DNA of 52,951 bases from Nostoc sp. WHI (GTDB lineage Bacteria; Cyanobacteriota; Cyanobacteriia; Cyanobacteriales; Nostocaceae): NCBI RefSeq assembly GCF_015714725.1, contig NZ_WBKM01000039.1:1-52951 (forward strand), in the 5' to 3' direction. Under the pieces are notes generated by a model. The model saw nothing but the letters and a program-made list of their open reading frames with translations. It did no database searches and was not told the origin of the DNA. Both the position numbers and the translations under genes were made by a program. Shown here in pieces: positions 1 through 9,760 of this stretch. How positions within the stretch are numbered: the first letter of the stretch is position 1; every line of letters begins with the position of its first letter.

Positions 1-2
1 GT

Positions 3-326
3 TATAACTTAGAAGATACTAAGGCATCAGGAAAACGGTTAATTTCTCTAATTTTATTAATCTCGCTTGCCTATACATCTGCAACTATATCTGGTCAAGA
101 AATTAAACGTATGGGTGTTCAAAAATATGTCGGTCGAATTAAAGAATCGGGGCGGACAGTTCGCCGTCATAGCAGTTTTTATATTGGATTATATGGAGCT
201 AACTGGGTCAATTTTATGGAAAATTCTTACGAACTGGTGGCGGAGTTAATGACATTAGCTCCTAATAAGCGAAAGTATTATCAACAAGGAGAAAGGGCTA
301 TGAGGCTTATTTTATCTGCATTCTAG
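3..326 (+). CDS. IS4-family transposase, C-terminal part (cut by window edge)
   Basis: The reading frame is open from base 3 to the TAG at 324-326 and gives about 107 residues. It begins YNLEDTKASGKRLISL and ends RAMRLILSAF, the kind of C-terminal tail seen in IS4-group DDE transposases, with an NLE motif, a hydrophobic LLISLAYT helix and a basic GRRxxS-like stretch (GRTVRRHSSF). The catalytic part lies outside the window, so I cannot say whether the element is intact. A 21-base sequence directly at the stop codon (325-345) recurs in inverted orientation at 35548-35568, which suggests that it is part of the element's terminal inverted repeat. The family call rests on remembered resemblance, and the exact IS subgroup is unknown. 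Confidence 0.7.
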   Translation, partial: YNLEDTKASGKRLISLILLISLAYTSATISGQEIKRMGVQKYVGRIKESGRTVRRHSSFYIGLYGANWVNFMENSYELVAELMTLAPNKRKYYQQGERAMRLILSAF

Positions 327-345
327 CCCTTTTTGTCCCCCCGTA
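325..345 (+). repeat. Probable IS terminal sequence next to the transposase stop
   Basis: These 21 bases (AGCCCTTTTTG followed by six C and GTA) start on the last two bases of the transposase stop codon. An exact reverse-complement copy lies at 35548-35568. The position just after a transposase gene fits a terminal inverted repeat of the IS. Confidence 0.55.
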
Positions 346-422
346 AGCAATACTTCACTCCGAACATAGACATTTCCGCTTTTGACAAAACAACCATACC
401 CAATCGAGGGCAGATGTGATCT

Positions 423-556
423 CAATACGTTTCGGTTAAGGTTTTTTAATGAAAATTCTAGCTCGGTAAGACGCGATAAATCGTCGTCACGACGAAAGAT
501 TGATTATTGTAGAGACGGCGATTTATCGCGTCTCTTGCCTTAACCGAAACGTATTG
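423..556. mobile_element. 134-bp palindromic mini-element (MITE-like), full copy
   Basis: The ends are a perfect 19-bp inverted repeat: 423-441 (CAATACGTTTCGGTTAAGG) and its reverse complement at 538-556. Inside is a second palindrome, ACGCGATAAATCG against CGATTTATCGCGT. Shortened copies lie at 7766-7827 (right half) and 23487-23592 (left end missing). The element has no coding capacity. It occupies most of the gene-free stretch 327-658, where I saw nothing else of note. Confidence 0.8.
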
Positions 557-658
557 GATGTGATCTCTGGCTGTCTAATAAGCATTTTATTTCCCCTCGA
601 CATCAACAGCCAAACCTAAATTTGGGAATACTCAATTTAGTGGCTTGAGGATGAAACT

Positions 659-1777
659 GTGGTAGAAGAAGGTGCATATTGGCTAGCTTGGGCGCAAATT
701 TCTGGAATTGGCCCGGTATTGCTGCAACGACTGCAACAGCATTTTGGCAGCCTGTCAACAGCTTGGAACGCTACCAAGGTACAGTTAGGAGAAGTAGAAG
801 GTTTTGGTTTTCAGACTCTAGAAAAAGTAGTACAACAGCGATCGCGTTTACACCCACAAGAACTATTCACCAAGCATCAGCAAGAAAATCCCCATTTTTG
901 GACACCAGCAGATGCAGATTATCCCCGTTTACTGCTGGAAACACCGAGTCCGCCACCGATTTTATACTATCGCGGTGAAGTCGAACTCCAAGAAAATCTC
1001 GGACAAAAACCGATGGTTGGGATTGTCGGAACCCGCCAACCCTCAGAATACGGTATCCGTTGGACTCGCCAAATTAGTACAGCTTTGGCTAAAAATGGTT
1101 TTACAGTTGTTTCTGGTATGGCAGAGGGAATTGACACAGAAAGCCACATCGCCGCCATGAAAGCAGGTGGACGCACGATCGCAGTTTTGGGGACTGGTGT
1201 AGATGTGATCTATCCACATAAAAATCGGGATTTGTACAAGCAAATTTTGACGGCTGGGTTAGTTGTGAGTGAGTACCCCACAAAAACCCCACCCGATCGC
1301 ACCCACTTTCCCCGCCGCAACCGAATCATTGCAGGTTTAAGCCGCGCCATCTTGGTAATGGAAGCCCCGTTAAAATCTGGGGCTTTAATAACAGCCACCT
1401 ATGCAAATGAATTTGGCAGAGATGTCTATGCATTACCTGGAAGACTGGACGATCACCCATCTCAAGGGTGCTTAAAGTTACTGAGTCAGGGAGCTTCTTT
1501 CATTCTCAAGGAATTAGACGAACTCTTAACAATGCTGGGAGCAATACCACAAATTGATCGAGTTGATGCTTCTGAAACAGCAGAACAATTAAGTTTACCT
1601 GATTTATCACCAGAATTGCAACGGGTAATAAATACATTTGCTTGTGATGCTTTAACTTTCGATTTTATTGTCCAACAAACGGACATGGCTGCTGGCTCAG
1701 TTTCCGGTGCTTTGTTACAGTTGGAACTTATGGGTTTAGTTTCGCAACTGCCAGGAATGCGGTATCAAAAAAGTTAA
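659..1777 (+). CDS. dprA: DNA-processing protein DprA
   Basis: DprA binds incoming single-stranded DNA in the cytoplasm during natural transformation and loads RecA. The 372 residues have the usual layout: an N-terminal helical region (about 1-75), a Rossmann-like DNA-binding fold (about 105-305) and a small winged-helix C-terminus (about 310-372). Visible signatures include MVGIVGTRQPSEYG, VSGMAEGID, AVLGTGVDVIYP, THFPRRNRIIAGLS and SGALITATYANEFGRDVYALPG. The start is a GTG. The gene stands alone, with a repeat-filled leader upstream and a heptamer array just after its stop. Many cyanobacteria keep dprA and are or were transformable. I am confident of the family. Confidence 0.95.
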   Translation: MVEEGAYWLAWAQISGIGPVLLQRLQQHFGSLSTAWNATKVQLGEVEGFGFQTLEKVVQQRSRLHPQELFTKHQQENPHFWTPADADYPRLLLETPSPPPILYYRGEVELQENLGQKPMVGIVGTRQPSEYGIRWTRQISTALAKNGFTVVSGMAEGIDTESHIAAMKAGGRTIAVLGTGVDVIYPHKNRDLYKQILTAGLVVSEYPTKTPPDRTHFPRRNRIIAGLSRAILVMEAPLKSGALITATYANEFGRDVYALPGRLDDHPSQGCLKLLSQGASFILKELDELLTMLGAIPQIDRVDASETAEQLSLPDLSPELQRVINTFACDALTFDFIVQQTDMAAGSVSGALLQLELMGLVSQLPGMRYQKS

Positions 1778-1795
1778 GATTTAGGGACTAATACC

Positions 1796-1834
1796 AATTC
1801 GTAATTCGTAATTCGTAATTCGTAATTCGTAATT
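1796..1834. repeat. Heptamer tandem array (AATTCGT x5)
   Basis: Five perfect copies of AATTCGT plus AATT lie in the dprA/kinase intergenic region. Such short tandemly repeated heptamers are typical of heterocyst-forming cyanobacteria. Confidence 0.9.
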
Positions 1835-1972
1835 AAGTAAGCCGGATGTATCCTGGGTTTGGTGGTTTGGATCTGTTGCTTGATTGTAGAGAATTGGTAT
1901 AACAAAAAATAAATTATCCAAAATTATTTGTCCATTTTTAGGAAAGCAAGGAATTGAGTTCCTTGAACAGTT

Positions 1973-4900
1973 TCAAACCCCGATTGCGATCGCAAATTCT
2001 GTTCCTTTCCCTACCTCAGACTGCACACTGATTTGACCACCGTGTTCTTCTACCACAATCTGACGGGCGATCGCTAATCCTAAACCCGTTCCTTTACCAA
2101 CAGATTTAGTAGTAAATAAATGGTCAAATATTTTTTGTTTAACTTGTTCAGTCATCCCCATAGCATTATCAGCAATTACAACTTGAATTTGGTGATCTTT
2201 GAGAATGGTTTTAATAATAATCCGGTTGGGATTGGCTTGAATTTCTTTAAAACTGCGTCCATTATTTGATTCTTCTAATGCGTCAATGGCATTCGCCAAA
2301 ATATTCATGAATACCTGATTTAATTGACCAGGGAAACATTCAATTTGGGGCAAATCACCATACTCAGTGATCACATTAATATCAGGGCGTTGTTCGTTGG
2401 CTTTGAGACGATGTTTGAGAATCAAAATTGTGCTATCAATGCCCTCGTGGATATTAAACGGCACTTTATAATCTTTATCAGCACGAGAGAAAGTGCGGAG
2501 ACCGGTGCTGATATTTTTCAGGCGATCGCACGCCATCACCATCGCATCAATTATTTTGGGTAAATCTGCTAAACTATAATCCAGGTCGATTGACTCGGCG
2601 TGGTCGATAATTTTCTCGTCCGGTGATGGTACAGTTTCTTGATATAGCTTCAAGTGTTGACAAATATCAGCAATCATCGGTTTAACTAGTTGGAGACTAG
2701 CAGAAATAAAACCCAAAGGATTATTCATTTCATGAGCTACTCCAGCAACCAAATTACCCAATGCAGACATTTTTTCACTTTGGATAATTTGTAATTGAGC
2801 TTGCCCGGCTTGTTGGTAAAGTCTGGCATTTTCCAGGGAGATTGCAGCTTGGGAAGACAGTAGATTAATGACGCTGAGGCGATCGCTAGTAAAAACCCCT
2901 TGAGTTAAGCTATTTTCTAGGTAGAGAATTCCCACCAAATGCCCTTGATTAATAATGGGTGTACATAATACACTCTGGGGTTGATGTTCCAACATATATT
3001 CCCCAATTAACCCAGGAATATCTGTTTTGCAATTATTTATAATAACTGTTTGTTGGCTATTTTTAACGTAATTGATAATCTTTATGGGAATATCTGGACA
3101 ATAGTCTAGTGATTGTGAACTGAGGATAGTTTGTATTTCCTCATAATTAATAAAAGTAATTGCTTTAACTTGCCAAGTACCTTCTAAGGGAAGAACTAGG
3201 ACAGACTTTTTCGCGCCAGAGTTTTCGAGGATAATCCGAGTAAGGCTGGTGATGAGTGGATCTAATTCCAAAGAACTAGAAATAGCTTGAGCAGCTTTGA
3301 GGACAGAGGTAAAATCTAAAGTATCGGAAATGTTAGTACTGCCAATATTAGAAGCGTGAGTGCATGAAGAAATCACACCAGAGGAAATAGTTTCCAAGGG
3401 GTTGAAGTTGATTCGTTGCTGTTGCAGGATGGATTGGAGTAGTTGGGGATAGGTTTTTTCTAGGTGATTAACTTTGGCTTTTGCTCCCCAACGGGCATAG
3501 CAATAGTAAGCTTCTTGCATATATACTTGGGCTACCTTTTCTTTGCCCCAGTCAAGGTAGAATTTAGCTGCGAGTTCGTTAGCTAAGGCTTCTTCTTGGA
3601 TGTATTCGTTTTCCTTGGCAAGAGAAATTGCGCGATCAAATAGCTCGATGGCTTCCGTCTTTTGTCCTAAAAACCGATGCTTTTCTGCTTCAACTAAATG
3701 GTATTTGTGTAGAAGATTCATTGGAGCATAAACTGCCCATTTTTTCATCTTCTCCTGATTGGCAGTCACTTGATTTAGCAAAACATCTCGTTCCGAATTT
3801 GCTAGATCAGTTAGTAAAGCTAACCGGACTAGAGAATCGTAAAAATGGAATATCGGAACAGCAAACATTCCTATGACTCCATCTAAATATTGTCCTGCTT
3901 TTTCAGCATTTTCTAAAGCTAATAAATACTCTCCAAATAGATAGCAAAGAGTAACTTTGTTTGAATAAAATATATGAAGCCCTAGTCGATCATTAGCTTG
4001 AGTAATAATCGGCAGTAATAGCTTTTCATCGTAGGCTTCGCCTTGTAAGTAGCACAAATTTGTAGACTCACCTAGCAAGTTCAAAATTAACTGCCGATAC
4101 ATTTCATTCCAAGAAAAGGGATTTTCTTGCCTCAGTTTATGGATAGCATGGCTATAGCTTGCAATATTCCTGTTTGTTTCTGTAAGCTCCTTGCCCATAT
4201 AGTAAGAATGACAACATTGAAAAAATCCAGAATAAGCTGCAAATTCTAAATCTCCTGTTTCTAATCCGCTTTGATATGCCGATTGCAAGATAGATAATGT
4301 AATTTTTAGATGCTCTTTCCAATGTTTGATATAGCCACAATTCATAGAATTAATTTTGGCTTTAAGTTCTGGAATATTTAATTTAAATAGCAGTTGATTT
4401 GCCAATTGACCAAATTTATAACCAGAATCAATATCTTGAACGACACCACATAAAATTAGTCCATAGCCAACATAAGCAAATGCCGAGAAAGAAGCATTAC
4501 CGTATTTAATAGATAAATTTACTTGTGTAAACACAATTAAGGGATATAGAGCCGGAAAAGTTTTAAATACAACAGGAGCTACACTTGTTAATATCTGCAT
4601 AGCTGCCAAATTTTCTGGAGTAGTCATTTCTGGCAAAGCAATTAATCTTTCTACATTTATTTCCTGCAAATTTACTGATGTCTCAGCTAAACCATTTTGA
4701 ATATCAACTAATGTTGGCTGCTCAGGAAAAGTTACTCCTAATAAACGCAAAAACTTTAGTCCGATGTTGGCTGATTCTTGGAGTTGGTTTTCTGCTGCAT
4801 AGAATAAAATTTTTACTTCAAAAACTTTCACTTTATCCAACAAAGTTTTAGCGTATTTGATTACCTCTTCGGCAAATCTATCAATCTGTTCAAAATTAGT

Positions 4901-7360
4901 ACTGAGATAAGCTGTTTCACTTGCTTTTACATATAGAGTTAGGGTTAGATCATAATGAGTTTGCCAGCTATCAGCAGCCAGAAGTTCTATTCCCAAATTT
5001 AAATATCTCAATGCAGCAACATAAGCAGTTGCAGCTGTAGCTTTTTTGCCAGCTATTAAATTTAACTGTGCTAATTCGTTGCGTTCCGTTTGCTCAAAAA
5101 TCAAGCTCACCCCAACATTCAACTGATTAACAATCTCGAAAATATTATCTTCTTGTAGTGTTGCAGGAGTGTTTTGTAGAAGTAACTGCCCAATTCTGAG
5201 GTGAGTAACTTGTTTCTGCTCTTCTGGAATCAAAGAATAGGCAGCTTGCTGCACCCGATCATGCAGAAATTTATATATAACTATCTGTGAATCTGGCTTT
5301 AACTCTTGTGTTTCTCGTCCTACATAAAACTTGTATATTTCACTTTGAGGTAAGATGAACCCCTCTTGTAACGCTCTCCACAAATCTGATGCAGTTTCAA
5401 GTTCTGACTGTTTAGAAATCATTGCTAGATTCGCTAAATCAAATTGATTACCAATACAAGCTGCAAGTTTCAAAACATTTTGTGTTGCTTCTGGCAGCTT
5501 TTGCAATTGCAATGCCATAAATTCAACCACATCATCAGTAATACTTAAGGCTTTTAATGCTGCAATATCACATTGCCAGTAACCTTCTTTAGTGTTAAAG
5601 ACAATCAACTTATCTTCATAGAGAGCCTTGAGAAATTGTGTACTAAAAAATGGGTTGCCTTTACTCTTTTGATAAACAAGTTGAGTTAATGGTTGAGCAG
5701 TTTCTAGGAAGCAGCTGAGGGTATCAGCCACCAATTGATTTAAACTTGATAGACTCAAGGGAGCTAATGTAATCGTGTTAATAGTGGTCTTTGCTTTTCT
5801 AATCTCCTCTAAAGTAAACATCAAAGGATGGGCAGCAGAAACTTCATTATCTCGATAAGCACCAATTAATAATAAATATCCACTTGCTGATTCACTCATT
5901 AGCAATTGCATCAAATTCAAAGATGCTGAATCTGCCCACTGCAAATCATCTAAGAAAATCACTAAAGGATGTTTCTTAGTTGTGAATACTTGTATAAACT
6001 TCTGAAATAATAAATTAAACCGATTCTGCGCTGCATTCCCTGAAAGTTCTGGTACGGCTGATTGTTGACCAATAATTTGTTCTAATTCAGGAGTAACCTC
6101 AATAATCACTTGTCCGTTCTCGCCTACAGCTTCCAGAATTTTTGATTTCCATTCTTGCAGTTGCTTGTCATTTTCGGTTAACAACTGCATCATTAAATCA
6201 CGGAAGGCTTGTACAAAAGCCGAGAAGGGAATATTCCGATTGAATTGGTCAAATTTTCCTTTGATAAAATAGCCACGTTGCCTAACAATTGGTTTATGAA
6301 CTTCATTAACAATTGCTGTTTTACCAATACCAGAAAAACCCGCTACTAACATGATTTCTGTCTGATGATTCGTAACCCGTTCAAAAGCTGCTAATAAAGT
6401 TTGAACTTCGTGTTCACGACCATAGAGTTTTTCTGGGATAATGAAGCGATCGCACAAATCCCATTGAGCAATAGGAAAGTATACAATTTTGCCTGTTTCT
6501 TTGACTTGAGTCAAACAATTTTCTAAATCATGTTTCAAGCCTAAAGCACTCTGATAACGGTCTTCAGCATTTTTTGCCATCAATTTGATCACGATGTCAC
6601 AGATAACTTGGGGAATCAGTTCTCCATTTTTGAATTTTGAATTTTGAATTTTGAATTTATCTGGTTGTTTAGCAATATGACAATGTACCAATTCCATTGG
6701 ATCTTTTGATGAAAATGGTAATTCTCCTGTCAATAACTCATAGAAAGTAACACCTAAAGAATAAAAATCAGTGCGATAGTCAACCCCGCGATTCATTCTG
6801 CCAGTTTGTTCTGGTGATAAATAAGCAAGTGTTCCTTCTAAGACATTGGGATTTTTAATTTCCTGGGTTTCTTTAGGTAACAGTGAGGCAATACTAAAGT
6901 CGATGATTTTGACTTGCTTTGTCTGGGGGTGAATTAGAATGTTTGCAGGTTTGATATCTTTGTGGATCACCTGGTGATGGTGCAGATGGTTGAGGATGTC
7001 GGCCAGTTGTAGGGCGATCGCTAAAAACTCTGTTAGCGCCAGTGGTTGGGTGGGAAAATAGTCCCGTAGTGAAATGCCCCCAAAATCTTCCATCACCAGT
7101 GCATAACTATTGCGGTAAAATTCTAGGGTGTACGGCTGAATAGTCCCCGTTATATCTAAATTTTTAGCGATCGTATACTGGTTGCGAAACTGCAATAATT
7201 CACTAATGGTTGGGTACTCACGGTTGAGCAATTTGACAACAACTGCAAGCTTGTCTGTTTGGCGAATACCGCGATAGACCACGGTTTTAGAGCCAGTATA
7301 AAGCTGTTCTATTAGGTGATATCCAGGAATTACTACCGTCGTATCCACGGGAACGTTCAT
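1973..7360 (-). CDS. Giant hybrid kinase: Ser/Thr kinase, AAA ATPase, TPR-like, GAF, histidine kinase
   Basis: This 1795-residue cytoplasmic signalling protein is of the cyanobacterial HstK type. Domains in order: a Ser/Thr kinase (about 10-280) with ATP-binding K43, the HKDIKPAN loop with catalytic D135, and DFS instead of DFG at 154-156; a predicted AAA/NACHT-like ATPase (about 310-640) with Walker A GFSGIGKT at 341-348 and Walker B VIFLDDLQWAD near 470; a long helical TPR-like region (about 750-1260); a GAF domain (about 1330-1500); then HisKA with the H-box VAGVAHEMNNPLGF and a HATPase with an N-box (NAIDALEE) and GKGTGLGLAIA. One glycine box reads DNAMGM rather than DNGxGM. No membrane segment is visible. 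A heptamer array at 6628-6658 is translated in frame within the kinase domain (KFKIQNSKFK). The signal sensed and the partners are unknown, and no response regulator lies nearby. Confidence 0.93.
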   Translation of the reverse strand: MNVPVDTTVVIPGYHLIEQLYTGSKTVVYRGIRQTDKLAVVVKLLNREYPTISELLQFRNQYTIAKNLDITGTIQPYTLEFYRNSYALVMEDFGGISLRDYFPTQPLALTEFLAIALQLADILNHLHHHQVIHKDIKPANILIHPQTKQVKIIDFSIASLLPKETQEIKNPNVLEGTLAYLSPEQTGRMNRGVDYRTDFYSLGVTFYELLTGELPFSSKDPMELVHCHIAKQPDKFKIQNSKFKNGELIPQVICDIVIKLMAKNAEDRYQSALGLKHDLENCLTQVKETGKIVYFPIAQWDLCDRFIIPEKLYGREHEVQTLLAAFERVTNHQTEIMLVAGFSGIGKTAIVNEVHKPIVRQRGYFIKGKFDQFNRNIPFSAFVQAFRDLMMQLLTENDKQLQEWKSKILEAVGENGQVIIEVTPELEQIIGQQSAVPELSGNAAQNRFNLLFQKFIQVFTTKKHPLVIFLDDLQWADSASLNLMQLLMSESASGYLLLIGAYRDNEVSAAHPLMFTLEEIRKAKTTINTITLAPLSLSSLNQLVADTLSCFLETAQPLTQLVYQKSKGNPFFSTQFLKALYEDKLIVFNTKEGYWQCDIAALKALSITDDVVEFMALQLQKLPEATQNVLKLAACIGNQFDLANLAMISKQSELETASDLWRALQEGFILPQSEIYKFYVGRETQELKPDSQIVIYKFLHDRVQQAAYSLIPEEQKQVTHLRIGQLLLQNTPATLQEDNIFEIVNQLNVGVSLIFEQTERNELAQLNLIAGKKATAATAYVAALRYLNLGIELLAADSWQTHYDLTLTLYVKASETAYLSTNFEQIDRFAEEVIKYAKTLLDKVKVFEVKILFYAAENQLQESANIGLKFLRLLGVTFPEQPTLVDIQNGLAETSVNLQEINVERLIALPEMTTPENLAAMQILTSVAPVVFKTFPALYPLIVFTQVNLSIKYGNASFSAFAYVGYGLILCGVVQDIDSGYKFGQLANQLLFKLNIPELKAKINSMNCGYIKHWKEHLKITLSILQSAYQSGLETGDLEFAAYSGFFQCCHSYYMGKELTETNRNIASYSHAIHKLRQENPFSWNEMYRQLILNLLGESTNLCYLQGEAYDEKLLLPIITQANDRLGLHIFYSNKVTLCYLFGEYLLALENAEKAGQYLDGVIGMFAVPIFHFYDSLVRLALLTDLANSERDVLLNQVTANQEKMKKWAVYAPMNLLHKYHLVEAEKHRFLGQKTEAIELFDRAISLAKENEYIQEEALANELAAKFYLDWGKEKVAQVYMQEAYYCYARWGAKAKVNHLEKTYPQLLQSILQQQRINFNPLETISSGVISSCTHASNIGSTNISDTLDFTSVLKAAQAISSSLELDPLITSLTRIILENSGAKKSVLVLPLEGTWQVKAITFINYEEIQTILSSQSLDYCPDIPIKIINYVKNSQQTVIINNCKTDIPGLIGEYMLEHQPQSVLCTPIINQGHLVGILYLENSLTQGVFTSDRLSVINLLSSQAAISLENARLYQQAGQAQLQIIQSEKMSALGNLVAGVAHEMNNPLGFISASLQLVKPMIADICQHLKLYQETVPSPDEKIIDHAESIDLDYSLADLPKIIDAMVMACDRLKNISTGLRTFSRADKDYKVPFNIHEGIDSTILILKHRLKANEQRPDINVITEYGDLPQIECFPGQLNQVFMNILANAIDALEESNNGRSFKEIQANPNRIIIKTILKDHQIQVVIADNAMGMTEQVKQKIFDHLFTTKSVGKGTGLGLAIARQIVVEEHGGQISVQSEVGKGTEFAIAIGV
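6628..6658. repeat. Heptamer array (TTTTGAA x4) inside the kinase gene
   Basis: Four perfect heptamers plus TTT sit in the coding sequence and are translated as KFKIQNSKFK at about residues 235-244, between PMELVHCHIAKQP and GELIPQVICDIV. Related kinases have a short loop here, so this looks like an in-frame repeat insertion. Confidence 0.8.
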
Positions 7361-7954
7361 CTTTACTTACCTCAACACAAAAATTTCGTTGCGGAAATTG
7401 ATAAGCTTAGTATTCCCGTGGCTTGAGTACTTTATAACGTTTCGTGGAAGTCCCCTACCTCAATATATTCATAGCCTGAGGATTGTGAGCGGGTATTGAA
7501 GATTACATAGAATATTTACTAACTTTTTAGCCTACAAACTAGAATGTAATGGTGCAAAGTTAGTTGAGATTGATACTAAGCTAATGTATTTTTAATTTGC
7601 ATAAGCAGGGCGATTAAGATGCCATTGGTGTCAACTTAAGCTAAAATCCCTTTTAAACCTCGTTTCTAGCCAGAGGCTAGAAATGCTGCTCATCGGGCTG
7701 CTGCCGCAAGTCTTGAGGCGGAGCCTCCCGTTAGGCATTCCCAGTCGGAGACTGGGAACGAGACAAAAGATTGATTATTGTAGAGACGGCGATTTATCGC
7801 GTCTCTTGTCTTAACCGAACCGTATTGGAACGCTGCCCACCCGACGATATTGGATAATTTATTTATTGTAAATCCCTAATTATTGCGTTCACCCCACACC
7901 AATACTTTTCGGATTGAGGTTGGAGCAAGGAAATATCGGTATTTCATCCTTTTT
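7361..7954. other. Gene-free stretch with dispersed repeats
   Basis: No convincing gene was seen. Bases 7666-7764 carry nested palindromes: CTAGCC.AGAGGCTAG, then GAGGCGGAGCCTCC, then TTCCCAGTC-GGA-GACTGGGAA. These belong to the same family as the elements at 30685-30785. They are followed directly by the right half of the 134-bp element (7766-7827). Bases 7361-7600 should hold the promoter of the giant kinase, but I could not pick one out. Confidence 0.6.
7766..7827. mobile_element. Right-half copy of the 134-bp palindromic element
   Basis: This matches 495-556 almost base for base (AAAGATTGATTATTGTAGAG through CGTATTG), with GTCTTAACCGAACCG replacing GCCTTAACCGAAACG. The left half is missing, and an unrelated palindromic repeat abuts it. 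Confidence 0.8.
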
Positions 7955-9430
7955 TTATCTTGGGGGATAATACTGCGGATTTATAACTGGAGATTGATAA
8001 CTATTTGCGGGTACAGGACTAACAACAGGGGGCTGATAACCATTTGCGGGTATAGTGCTTGTGACACTGTTGGGGATCACAGCATTTTGGCTAAACTCTT
8101 GGTAGGCAGCACGAGAAATTGAGCTAATCAATTTTTCGGCGCGAGGATCGTTATTGGGGCGTTGTACCATGACAGCAGCTACATAGCGCTTGCCAGTTGG
8201 AACAACAATTAACCCTGCATCTGCCAGGATAGTACCAATATCACCCGTTTTATGGTATATTCTCGCGCCTGTTCCCAAACCTGATGGTAGCAGAGTGTCT
8301 CTCTGAGTGCGACGCAAGATGTCGAGCATGAGATCACGTGAGGGCACACTCACTAAATTTCCCTGACTCACAATAGCCATCAAATTCGCCAATTCCCTGG
8401 GACTAGTGGTGTTTGTCCCTGGTAAATCTGGGAGTTGATTGCGAATTATTGTGGCTGTCAATCCCCAACTGCGGAAACGCTGGTTTAAAGCGTCTATGCC
8501 TCCCAATCGGGCAATCAGCATGTTTGTAGCTGTGTTATCGCTAATTGTAATCATTTTAGTGGCAACTTCCAGAGCTGCGTACTGGGTTCCGGGTGGTTTG
8601 TATTGCAAATTTCCAGAACCGCCACCTACCATATCCTGTTGCATGGTCAGCATTTCATCCAGGCGGATTTTTCCTGCATCCAAATCCTGAAAAAAGGCAA
8701 TTAGAATCGGCACCTTAATTGTGCTAGCCGCCGGAAAACTGGCGGAGCCATTGAAATCTACATAATTACCAGTATCTAAATCTACTAAGAAAACTCCGGG
8801 TGTAAGATTTGGGTTAGTCGCCGCCAAATTTTGTACGGCATTTTTCAAGGTGATAATTTCCTGGGATAGGTACAGGCTCGAAACTGTAACTGGAGGAGTT
8901 TGGGTAGGTTGTGGCTGCGATCGCGCCACATTACTATTAGATTGGAGTGTAGAATTTGTGGTTATCCGATTAGCAGGGTCTAATACTGACAACACCGTGC
9001 CAACAATTGCACCCATCCCAACACCGACAATCAACAACCGCACAATATACAACATAGTTTTGGCCATTGGCTTTAACCGCGTCTTCCGCGATGAGCGCCT
9101 GCCTATTTTTGGCTCTTCCATCCGCACTGTTTTAACCATCACAGCACCTGGTCGGAAGGGAGGAATTTTTCCCTTTACAGTAGGTATTGGTTTTACTGCC
9201 CCTGGCATGACTAAACCCGATTTGACCCTGCGTGTAGCACCAGGGTTTGGGGGAGGACTGATTCGATTTTTTGAGCGTGTTAGCGCCGCTTCTCCTGCCT
9301 TCGCACCTGGCTGCTGGCTTTTAACTTTCACTTTCTTTTGTGCCACTTTCTGAACCTTTTGTGGATGCTGGCGGCGATTTAAGGATTGACGCCGCGAGAA
9401 AGCTGTTAGTTCGTCACTTGACTCTGACAC
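7955..9430 (-). CDS. Membrane-anchored class A beta-lactamase-like serine hydrolase
   Basis: The 491-residue protein has a strongly basic, Pro/Lys-rich cytoplasmic N-terminus (about 1-125), one membrane helix (about 126-150, MLYIVRLLIVGVGMGAIVGT) and a periplasmic penicillin-binding/beta-lactamase fold (about 185-445). All three active-site motifs are present: STIK (nucleophile S236, K239), SDN (297-299) and KTG (394-396). E346 in SPRELAN may be the omega-loop glutamate. The last 40 residues repeat a QPPV/NSYQSPV-like Pro-rich pattern. The start is GTG. Such proteins are common in cyanobacteria and may act on peptidoglycan or on beta-lactams; the sequence does not tell which. The gene is a single transcription unit flanked by repeats. 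Confidence 0.85.
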   Translation of the reverse strand: MSESSDELTAFSRRQSLNRRQHPQKVQKVAQKKVKVKSQQPGAKAGEAALTRSKNRISPPPNPGATRRVKSGLVMPGAVKPIPTVKGKIPPFRPGAVMVKTVRMEEPKIGRRSSRKTRLKPMAKTMLYIVRLLIVGVGMGAIVGTVLSVLDPANRITTNSTLQSNSNVARSQPQPTQTPPVTVSSLYLSQEIITLKNAVQNLAATNPNLTPGVFLVDLDTGNYVDFNGSASFPAASTIKVPILIAFFQDLDAGKIRLDEMLTMQQDMVGGGSGNLQYKPPGTQYAALEVATKMITISDNTATNMLIARLGGIDALNQRFRSWGLTATIIRNQLPDLPGTNTTSPRELANLMAIVSQGNLVSVPSRDLMLDILRRTQRDTLLPSGLGTGARIYHKTGDIGTILADAGLIVVPTGKRYVAAVMVQRPNNDPRAEKLISSISRAAYQEFSQNAVIPNSVTSTIPANGYQPPVVSPVPANSYQSPVINPQYYPPR

Positions 9431-9463
9431 CGTTACTCCTTGTGACCCACTTGACCCTCCGAA

Positions 9464-9604
9464 TTTTAGATTTTAAATTTTGGATTTTGGATTGTTTTCG
9501 GTTCAAGCTCCGCTCCTTGTGGGCGGAATGAATCTAAAATTCCCAAGCTGCAATCCAAGAGTAGGTGCAGTAAATCTAAAATCTAAAATCCAAAATCCAA
9601 AATT
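9464..9604. repeat. Heptamer-type repeats with inverted arms
   Basis: The gene-free stretch 9431-9760 carries TTTTGGATTTTGGATT at about 9478-9493 and the opposite-strand version ATCTAAAATCCAAAATCCAA at about 9581-9601. They form loosely paired arms around an 80-base core. These are A/T heptamer arrays of the kind scattered through Nostocales genomes. No gene was seen here. Confidence 0.7.
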
Positions 9605-9760
9605 GTTTGACTGTTTTCTTGCAGACTCCTGACCCAAACCTTAATCTTTAAGCAATATTAATACTTAAATTACACTTTGCCACTAAGTAGCATTTTTGGG
9701 TTTAGTTTAAGGCATATTAATTATTTTAGTGGGATGATTGCGTATATATTAAACGAATTA

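Noticed and set aside
8850..9353. Plus-strand ORF of 167 codons
   Set aside because: It is antisense to the N-terminal part of the beta-lactamase-like gene, whose motifs and topology are clear.
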